From contig CM073330.1 of assembly GCA_037043015.1 (NCBI GenBank), positions 10,620,512 to 10,684,511 on the forward strand: a DNA stretch of 64,000 nucleotides, written 5' to 3'. The notes below the pieces were generated by a model, which worked only from the letters and a program-made list of their open reading frames with translations, ran no database searches and had not been told where the DNA came from. A program made the position numbers and the translations under genes. Positions 56,060-64,000 of the stretch are shown in pieces (the stretch's first letter is position 1; each line of letters begins with the position of its first letter). Source of the stretch: Bryum argenteum. Lineage: Eukaryota; Streptophyta; Bryopsida; Bryales; Bryaceae.

Positions 56060-56617
56060 AACCTCAATTACGTTAACATGGCGTTGTTTGGGTAAAATGG
56101 CGCTTTTTGGGGTGCTTAAAATTAAAAGAAAAACTTTGGTTTTTGTTCAGTTTTGACATGATAGGATAAATATTTCTAATCGCATTTTAAAAACAATAAT
56201 GTTATTGAACAACGGTTAAATATATTTACCTTTTAATGAAATATTTTGAACTGCAGTTCAAAAACAATAATATATTTTGAACTGCAGTTCAAAAACAATG
56301 ATATATTTGAAGAACTGTTCAAAACTATTGCCCTTTGACTACCTTCAAAGGTCAAAAACCATATAAATGTGTGATATTATGGAAATTTTGGTGATATTCC
56401 ATAAATCACTTGTTAATACAGAGTACATGTGTCATATAAATTAACATGCCATTTTGCAAACATAAATACTTTTGAACTTTTGTTCAAAAATATGCTTGTA
56501 AAATGGCACGTTTTAGAACACAACCAAAATGGCTCATTTGTTTCCCATCTCTTGTGGTTTATTTCAATCCATGATGATTGTCTCCCATTTCCTAAATATC
56601 CATTTTAACCATAATTG
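56060..56617. mobile_element. AACCTC-terminal inverted-repeat element, decayed copy
   Basis: The left end AACCTCAATTACGTTAACAT continues into ggcgttgtttgggtaaaatggcg, and the interior is shared with 42485-42956 (tgccctttgactaccttcaaaggtcaaaa, aaaatggcacgttttagaac). The right end is eroded (ccattttaaccataattga). An inner stretch atattttgaactgcagttca is tandemly repeated (about 56240-56300). Confidence 0.55.
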
Positions 56618-56639
56618 ATGATGTTAATATGTGGTGTGT

Positions 56640-58160
56640 TACAAAGTGACCTTCGTCTAGTTTGCATTATCATCCAAGATGAGGGTATACTTACGTTGAG
56701 AATAATCGAAGATGATTGTAGCTACCCTAGTGATGTAGACTTCTAAGGCATGCTTGGAGACATACTCTACTTTGCTCCAATTTTTGCCTTCGTACTTAGT
56801 AAGTTTGAATTTAATTTTCTATTGGCCTCAATTTAGGCAACCTTGTAGATGCTGACGCACCTTCTATTATTCCCTTTGGCACGGACCTTGTTTTTGCTCG
56901 GGCTTTCACACTTTCCACCTACTCCATCCGCCTCCGTTCACGCAAACTTTCGTTTCTGGGCGGACTTCAATTAGGGCTACATATGTCCTTCTGCCCCTTC
57001 ACACTTTCCACCTTTTGCATTGGCCATTGTTTGAAAAAACCTCCTTGTTGCGTAGATACCTTGCATGTTTCTTTTTTAGCACCGACCTTGATTAGGTTAT
57101 AACACCTTGTCTTTTCTTTTAAAATTAGCACATTTTGCAATAGCCACAATTTGAGCAAACATCCTCTTGCCTTCAAACCTTAGCTTTTCACTTTTTGCAT
57201 CGGTCTCGATCCTCCAAAATCCTCTTTTACTCATGTTACAAAATGATTTGAGATTCGTTTTCTGTTCTATGCAAATTCCCCACATGGTGTGCTCATAGTG
57301 TACATACGCATGTCCCTTTCTAGTAAAACTTTTGTTTGTGCTTATGGCCTTCACTTCTATGTACAATTTTTGTTTGCTTTCTTGTTTCTGCAATCTCAAG
57401 TGTGTATTTTGCGTTCATTTATTTCAATCATCTTATGTTTACAATGTGTTTCTCACTCTAAGGTACGTGCGATGGCTTTCATGTCTTTATGTGTTTCTAT
57501 CGAGGGGCCTCTCAAGAAGGAATTTTCTATTCGATTTGATAACTCGCCATTATGTTGGAGAGGCGTGCAGCTCACAACCGAATTTGTGGAGCACTTCATC
57601 TGTGGAGATCTAGAGGTACGTATTCTACCTTAAACTTGTAAGTAGGTTGAGGCGTGTAAAAACTTCCAACATTTACATAACAATATCTAGGGACCTTCAC
57701 ATTTATGCAATCCCTCTACTCCGTAACCTCATAAGGATTTGTCTTAGGATCTCAGATACAAAAGCAAAGCGTCTAAGCCCTCCTGAGAGAGTAATCCTAT
57801 CACAACAACCCCACTCGCCAAGAAGTCCTCCTAACCTATAATTCAATGCTTCTTTTTATAGAAGAATTAATAAACATCTATATAGATTGCATTGTTACTC
57901 TTGGTGCGGCATTTCTCTCCCTTTGTTTCAAATTGAAAAGAAAACGCATCCACCAATAACTATTACTTTAGAGTTATTTCCTAAAAACTACTAGAGTTTG
58001 CTCATATGATTATGGTCAATATGTGTATGGTTGCACTATGACACTCCGCAAATGGGCATTATCACACAATATGAGAGTATACTCATGTTAAGGATGGTGA
58101 AAAATGATGGGAGCAACCTTGACGATGTAGACTTCCACATTACACTCGGAGACATTCTTC
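56640..58160. repeat. Unclassified dispersed repeat, copy 2 (with a coding-like remnant at 57472-57613)
   Basis: Colinear with 38456-40450. The ends resemble each other: cattatcatccaagatgagg then gtatacttacgttgagaata near 56665, and cattatcacacaatatgaga then gtatactcatgttaaggatg near 58050, each followed by gatgtagacttc. So the unit is bounded by short direct repeats, as a small LTR-like or tandem unit would be. The central frame starts MAFMSLCVSIEG, then PLKKEFSIRFDN and FVEHFICGDLE. Confidence 0.45.
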
Positions 58161-58755
58161 ACTACAAAGGGGATTGGTGGCAGTGGTAGAGCTTTCCAAC
58201 AACACCCATGGCAAGGTCAGCAACTAGCCGAGTAATACCACTCCGCACCCTATAGCCTGCTGCTTCCAGTGCTTTAGGAGGTAAAAATAAATTAAGAACA
58301 AAGTTTAAACCGCTAAAGTCGAAATGGACGAGATTGTGGTAGATATGCATTTAAATTTTTTTTTTTTTTTTTTTTGCAGAAACTGAAACTTTGACTTGAT
58401 ATATCTCAAAATCCTTTTAATGAAATTCGATAAAAATTGGTGGGAAGACTAATTAGACAAATATAAACAAGATCCACATTTGGATTTGTCAAATTCAAAT
58501 TCAATGTTTTTTTTGGTCAGGTTTTTCCATTTCAAATATGGCTCTATGGAGGTCACCGTTGAGCTTATGCTTTAAGGTCTAATGTCGATCAGTACTACAT
58601 TATTGGAAAACTATACAATATTTGAAATGGAAGTTTTGTTTATCATCTGCTAAAATAGCAGTACATATCTTAAGCCTTATTATTGAGAATGATCCAGGAA
58701 CAAGTGAACTTACTAGGTACCATACTCAATGTCAATGCTTTCTAATTAGCACTAC

Positions 58756-58803
<48 letters not shown>

Positions 58804-59260
58804 ATTTACTCAATCTTCATGCATTATTTCAATACTTATTGTTGAAGATGTAGGAATCATACATTTGTTGTAACCAATTTGTCTCAACCTTACCCTAGGA
58901 ATTTCTATCCATTTTTAGAATGAATCGTAGAAACTCATACTTCATGCAAGTCTTACCGTCCAACTTCACAAGTGCAACTAAAACTCATAAAAAGCGCATA
59001 CTTGATCTTGGTTTGTAATTGTTTAAATTGAGAAGTACAAGGTTTTAACAAACAAGAAATCACATCAAAAGAGTAAGTTTTTCTGAAGTAAAATAGGTAC
59101 AAGATTTGGTTAATTTATACATATTGAGAAATTGAATTACAATTGAGTGTGAAAAATCATGGATAAATCATGATAACCATAGCTTATTTGATAGGATAGG
59201 ATTTGATGTCTCTTTACTTTTATTTTATTCATCCTTGAGTTCTGAAGATTTTACAAGGGA
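58161..59260. other. AT-rich intergenic DNA
   Basis: No gene seen. Contains a T run at about 58357-58375 and a TA dinucleotide run at about 58762-58794. Confidence 0.45.
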
Positions 59261-59264
59261 TTTT

Positions 59265-59520
59265 ACCAGTTATTGCCGGCGGCAGCAATCTCGAGTTTCC
59301 TGACCACCGCTGATCAGTGCCGCTCTCGAGTAGGGATGACCGGCGACCACCGGTTATCATCTCGCACCACACTGGAGGGGTGTAGGAGAGATTCAACCTG
59401 TGATTGCAGGTTACAGCAATCCAAGTCTTTACAGAGAACCGGTGATCACTGGTTACGAGGGAGGGGGGGTGACAGGTGACCAATGGTTACCATCTCGCAC
59501 CTCGCGTTGGAGGTTTAGCG
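59265..59520. repeat. GC-rich patch with a ~130-bp imperfect tandem duplication
   Basis: gaccaccggttatcatctcgcacc (about 59345-59368) recurs as gaccaatggttaccatctcgcacc (about 59478-59501), with similar sequence around each and an intermediate ccggtgatcactggttac at about 59440. The patch stands out from AT-rich surroundings. No gene recognised. Confidence 0.5.
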
Positions 59521-60884
59521 TGGGACAACATGCATCTTACTTTTTGAAAATTTTGCAGCCGTACTGAGCGTGAGCTTTTGCGCGGTAGTTCTAAGGGTTT
59601 AGCGTTGTAGGTTTGCTTCAATTCTGCATTGGTTTAAGGGGTTTGAGTGTCTTCACTTGTGATTTAGGGTGTACAATTGTAAGCGGCTGTAAAGAGTGTT
59701 GAGAGTGTGAAGTGAGTTTTGGCGCGGTCCATGGAATGTAATTGAGTTTAAATATTTATTCTCTCCTTTAAATTATTTTTCATATATTATATAAAGCTCA
59801 AGTTACTTTAACCAACCATTAGCTTTGTGGAAAAATAATTTCCATTTTTCTATAATCTCTTTGATGATTCCATCATTTCTCTATAGTTCTTATTAGCTCA
59901 TTCCAACGTTAAAATAACCTTCCCTACTACTTGTTTTTATATGCATCTACACACAATTCCAACCTTTAGAATCTTCTAAAGTAAGGTTTTGTAATTTTGG
60001 GAAGAATACTTTCCTCCATCACAAGGCCGTATGATTTTTACGATATTTTGTATACTCTATAAATAACCTAGGAAAATTATCAAAACCCCATTCACTCTCT
60101 TTTCCCTTATATATTTCCATTTTACCCCTTAGTTACTCAAAACCTTGCAATTAAAATATTCACATGTATTCCGAAGGACATAGTTCTTATTCTCCTTATG
60201 ATGGTTTTAAAACTTCCATCACAATCATAATGCATAGGGGTGAAAGCATGCTAGGGTGTGTACATATGTACGTTACGGCCTGTAATTCCTGTAAATTTGG
60301 TTGTTCAAAGGCGCTTCTTTTACTCCATATATCCTCAAGTACCAAAGTTATGATGGATTTAGGTGAAGGGAGTGATGGAGTTTGCAAATTTGTGGTCCAT
60401 TTATTCCAATAACATGTGGAACATATAGCAAACACCACTTTTTTTCAAGGATAAATCTGGGTTGCAGTCAGAAAAAAACACACAAAGTACTCATTTTAAG
60501 TTGAAATTAAGGTGCAAAGTACTAAAATAATTATATGGTTGGAAAGAGCACCTTCTAATGTTCAACATTTTGCATTGCTACTTCCCAAAAACTTTGTTTT
60601 TAATTACAATAATTAACGGTCAAAGTGCCATAACTTTGACATGGTATAATGTTGTCAAAAATTTATTTTTTTTGGTAATTCTTGATGGAATCCTAGAGAG
60701 GATGGGGATGCCTTGCTGGGGAGGGGTAGCGGGATCAATTTTTTCGGCGCCAAAGCCCGCTGCGGGAAGTGCGGGATTTTCAAAGATATGTACAGTGAGG
60801 TACCAAGAGTACTCTCCGCCGGCTCGTTTTAGAAAGATACGAGGGAGTGGACGCGAAATTCAGTTCTTTAGCACCTGACTCCTC
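59521..60884. other. Intergenic, then probable 5' flank of the next gene
   Basis: No gene supported before about 60700. From there composition becomes GC-richer (ggggaggggtagcgggatc), which may be the promoter or leader of the gene that follows. Confidence 0.4.
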
Positions 60885-61207
60885 TTGGATTGCATGGCTC
60901 CTTCATTGCGTTGCAAGCTTTTGCAGAGATTAGCCGATTTTAGAATGGATCCGATGGCCTGGCATCGTCTTCCTCCGAGTGTTACGGTCGTGATCTCCAA
61001 GGACGACAGCGACAATGTTCAGATTCCATGGCTTGCTTACCTTGCTTGGCTTGAAGAAAAATTCTGTTGTGGGATTAGGGTTTCGGAAGTGGGCTTCGAT
61101 CACTGTCTTCGCGTACAGCATTCTTGCATCCAGCTTAGGGTTGAACTTCATTGCTGTCGCCGTGTTGTTGTCCTCTTACGTTTAGGTTCTTTGAGGAGTA
61201 GGGTAGG

Positions 61208-62714
61208 ATGGGTAACACGTGCAATGAGCGGACTCGACTTGGAATCAAACGTCCTGGCCCCGAAGGTCGAGCAGCCGCTGCAGCAGCTGCTGAACTTAAA
61301 CGAGCGGCTGCAAGAGAAGGTTCAAGATTGCGGATGCGGGCATATCGGGAGAGACTAGCAGCCCGAAATCTCAACCTCCAAACCGCTCGGCAGTCTGCGC
61401 AAGGTTCGGTAGAAACCACTGGAATGGGGGAGCGAGTAACTAGTCGGAAGTCCAGCAAGTTGGCGGCATGTATCTTGGAAGAGCTTGAAGATTGTGAGAC
61501 AGCGGCCTGTAAGAGCACCGTCGTGGAAATGGTGTTGAACCACAGCGGGATCTGGCCACTGCTTCCAGAGTACTACCCGCGGCCGTCTGAGGCAAGGTCG
61601 ATCTCTGCTTTTTTGAAGAGTTACCGGAACGAGTTACAAGCTGTGAAGGGCGCTCATTCTAGAGAATTCTTGGCGAGAAAGGGAGTTCTTTTAGACGCGG
61701 CTGTGAGTGAAGGTATTCGTCGAACGAGGGTTGCAAGCCTATCAAGAGTGTTACAGGTACACTTAAAGCAACCCTCTTTCCAGTTGTGTATTTGCATTTG
61801 TGATTTACAGTATCTCAGATCTAGTCCAGTAGTGGATGATGGCGTTTAGGGACGAAGAAGAGCAGGAAGATGTCTCTGCTTCGTTGATGGATGGTAGTTA
61901 GTGGTTGAGGGAATCATGTCTTGTGCGCAGTCTAGGCACAACCTGAGATCTTAAGGTTTTAGGGGGTAACTTCATCGTTTTATGTGTTGGGCTGGAGGTC
62001 GCTCAGATCTTGAATGTCGATCTCTGATCTTCCTAGCCAGTTCGAAGCAGCTTCTTGTCATTTCTTCGTCGTGATCTCTGTAGGGCTGGAGGTTGGTCAG
62101 ATCTTGATAGTTGATCTCTCACCATTCCGGCCAGTTCGATACAACTCCTTGTCATTTCTTCATCGTGGTCTCTATAAGGCTGGAAGTCGCTCAGTCTTGA
62201 TAGTCGGACTCTGATAGGTGCAATTTGAGGCAGCTCCTCATCCTTTCCTCTCCATTGTCCCCAAATTACACAACTTGTTACTCTATTGTATGGGTTGCTG
62301 AATACATGAGATGGGTTTTAGCAACTCGAAGTCTGCTTCACTACTTGCGTGCTGTGCATAGGTGGATGCATTTGGAACAGTAGATGGCTGATGGAGTGAT
62401 GGGGGGTCTATACTCATGATCGAGGTTGCATACTCTGTTCACAAAGTTGTTTGTGCTCATTGCAGGTCCACCCGAGGAACATTCTGAATGCAATGGAAAG
62501 AAAAAGGGTTTGTGCTGATGTCCAAGAGAATTACAAACTGTTGGAACGAGCCAAGCGTGTGGGTTTGTCAGATTATGTGAAGGAGACTGTGCGAGCATGG
62601 TGGCATGGGAGATCACGTGTTAGTCCAAATAAGAAGGATGTTACACGGCGACGTTTAGGGAGGAATGAATACATTGTGCACGCAACTCATTACCTGACAG
62701 ATACTCAGGTTTGA
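61208..62714 (+). CDS. Unrecognised two-exon gene, SPNKKD-motif protein
   Basis: Exons 61208-61756 and 62466-62714 (cag|gtacac donor, attgcag acceptor) join in frame to 265 residues. Residues about 15-60 form a charged, alanine-rich helix (EGRAAAAAAAELKRAAAREG). A middle part has LEDCETAACKSTVVEMVLNH and a helix with SAFLKSYRNELQAVKGAHSR. Exon 2 encodes ILNAMERKRVCADVQENYKL, then VKETVRAWWHGRSRVSPNKK, DVTRRRL and HATHYLTDTQV. The RVSPNKKD block loosely recalls a MPGKKD motif I remember from uncharacterised, multicopy animal proteins; that link is weak. The frame stops directly after the exon-2 donor-like cag|gtttga, so further exons may be missing or the 3' end is truncated. An upstream open frame (60885-61358) overlaps in another frame and may be leader. 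Confidence 0.5.
61990..62255 (+). repeat. ~94-bp tandem repeat inside the intron, nearly three copies
   Basis: Units start gctggaggtcgctcagatct (61990), gctggaggttggtcagatct (about 62087) and gctggaagtcgctcagtctt (about 62180), each containing ccagttcgaa/tcc...cttgtcatttcttcrtcgtg. It lies wholly within the 709-bp intron. Confidence 0.75.
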
Positions 62715-63414
62715 ATTTTTTCCATGTGACTCAATACTGAATGGGTACTGAGAGTTCGTTGTATTCTAATTTCTGCATATCATTGTACACATGCGGTGTG
62801 ATGTGTACTGTCATTGTTGTAACTGAGTGATTTAGGTGGTTGTAGTACTGCATTATGGTAATCGCTATACTCCCTTGGTGATATGCAAGTACTGATAAAA
62901 AGTAATGTAGCATTTATGGGTACAGTGAGTACTGTGTGTACCTGGTAATTTGTTATTGATGTAGTATAACCCCATATTCGTTATATTTGGAACATTTTTA
63001 TCTCCCAAATTAAAACAAGACATTGGATGAAGCGAAAATCAACATTTAGAGGGGTTTCACCGTAGGCATATGTACTTTGAATTTACTAATTTCCATTATA
63101 TTTGGAGATGATATGGGACCCTTCGAATTTTAGAAAGTACGTTTATCTCATAAAAGTTTCAACCATACGTAAATTTGATACGATATATGTAAAAATAAAC
63201 ATACCAACAAAGGATAATTTTCTTTCAATTGATAATAATGATTGAGTCAACTTAATCAATCTTCTTAAACAAAATAAATATATTCAATATGGATAATAAA
63301 TAGTACAAAAATATAATACTCTATATACTAAATATTGAAGTAATATATATATATCAATACCAAATTTAAGTACTAACAAAACTACACCAATGATAAATAC
63401 TATATACTAGAAGA
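62715..63414. other. AT-rich DNA between two convergent genes
   Basis: No gene seen. Presumed 3' flanks of the plus-strand gene ending at 62714 and the minus-strand gene ending at 63415. Confidence 0.45.
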
Positions 63415-64000
63415 CTACTCCAGCGAAGATGAAGCAAGCTCCCGCAAAGATGCCTTGATGATTTCGATCTGCTTCTTGGGTATAGTAATAATAGCATCTA
63501 TACCTTCACTGCTTTCTTCGTCAGAATGCGTAATTCTTGATTTCCAAGCAGTGAAAATAGCATCTGTAGGTTGCGAAGATACATCTACACCTTTCTCAAC
63601 AGTCCAACGAAGCTTTCTATTTGTATCCCAATCTGTGTAATACTTCAGAATTTCTTTGGAGCGTGACATTGGACGGAAGAACTGGATGTCGACTGTATTG
63701 GGTAAGTCTGGGTTGGAATTTGGATCAGACATTGCTCGCCCGAGCCAGAAAGGCCGGCCATCGGTGCCGCATGGACGTAGTGCAACAAAATAACCCTTAT
63801 AAAGGTCACGCCCAACTCGAAATGAAGGAGCAGGACGATCACGTCTCTGGCCAACAAAATGATCATCGTCATCGTACTCTTCGCGCACATTCCCTTCTAA
63901 AGTGAACTCTTCTTCCATAGCATGTGGAAGTCGAGTTGTCGGCCAAAAACCATGTTGTAACGGTAATGGTTCCTCCAAACTTGACGAAATCCCATTTTGC
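63415..64000 (-). CDS. C-terminal part of an unrecognised acidic protein, running off the window
   Basis: One open frame of at least 194 residues continues past the right edge, with its stop at 63415-63417. An acidic patch (REEYDDDDHF) is followed by a compact, tryptophan-rich block: LYKGYFVALRPCGTDGRPFW, LGRAM, NTVDIQFFRP, YYTDWD and LRWTVEKGVD. The tail is IPKKQIEIIKASLRELASSS. The GYFVALRP...RPFWLGRA...V.IQFFRP pattern suggests a small beta-barrel such as a BAH- or Tudor-like fold (inference). It faces the gene at 61208-62714 tail to tail. No family recognised. Confidence 0.55.
   Translation of the reverse strand, partial: QNGISSSLEEPLPLQHGFWPTTRLPHAMEEEFTLEGNVREEYDDDDHFVGQRRDRPAPSFRVGRDLYKGYFVALRPCGTDGRPFWLGRAMSDPNSNPDLPNTVDIQFFRPMSRSKEILKYYTDWDTNRKLRWTVEKGVDVSSQPTDAIFTAWKSRITHSDEESSEGIDAIITIPKKQIEIIKASLRELASSSLE

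Noticed and set aside
61135-61518. 127-codon antisense frame rich in serine and alanine opposite the 61.2-kb gene
   Set aside because: Complement of the alanine-rich, AGC/GCA-rich sense coding stretch; no independent support.
1-64000. CRISPR array or bacterial-type operon structure
   Set aside because: The tandem repeats present are contiguous or intronic, without unique equal-length spacers, and the genes are spliced plant genes.

Overview
The window looks like nuclear DNA of a land plant or close streptophyte relative, more likely non-seed (bryophyte-like) than a flowering plant. The support is spliced GT-AG genes with short introns in AT-rich DNA, a classical alpha-expansin, a plant-type beta-propeller glutaminyl cyclase, a plant ChaC/GGCT, a Ty1/copia element and many short non-autonomous DNA transposons. 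The species cannot be fixed from sequence alone; the bryophyte suggestion is inference.

Layout. 1-1185 (+): 3' part of an ADD-domain (ATRX/DNMT3-type zinc finger) gene, with an in-frame stop. 1905-4770 (-): complete 11-exon glutaminyl-peptide cyclotransferase. 6239-7965 (-): complete 8-exon gamma-glutamylcyclotransferase of the ChaC/GGCT2 type. Both enzymes form 5-oxoproline (pyroglutamyl) rings. 9.3-13 kb: AT-rich DNA with a clean CACTA MITE and other small elements. 13.7-15.0 kb (+): two-coding-exon alpha-expansin with a likely 5'-UTR intron. 17.76-31.43 kb: two diverged tandem units of about 6-8 kb, one holding a 24-bp minisatellite. Each unit begins with a copy of the 5' flank of the ADD gene at 34.0-37.2 kb (+), which is apparently intact and joins an ADD reader to two AT-hooks. 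38.5-40.4 and 56.6-58.2 kb: an unclassified dispersed repeat with a coding-like remnant. 43.5-48.0 kb (+) and 54.2-54.8 kb (-): two oppositely oriented pieces of one young, broken Ty1/copia element that share a target-site duplication. 53.0-53.8 kb: a decayed BURP-like gene. 60.9-62.7 kb (+) and 63.4-64.0 kb (-): two unrecognised genes facing each other.

The points most worth a second look are these: the ADD/AT-hook family, whose 5' flank is amplified without its coding part; a family of 224-260 bp elements flanked by TTAA with CCCCTAAAGG termini (piggyBac-like, unexpected in plants), one with a paralogous empty site; the copia element split by an inversion, with a copia-type primer site; and the neighbouring pair of 5-oxoproline-forming enzymes. 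Exon boundaries were placed by eye from GT/AG sites, phase and remembered homologues, not by transcript data.
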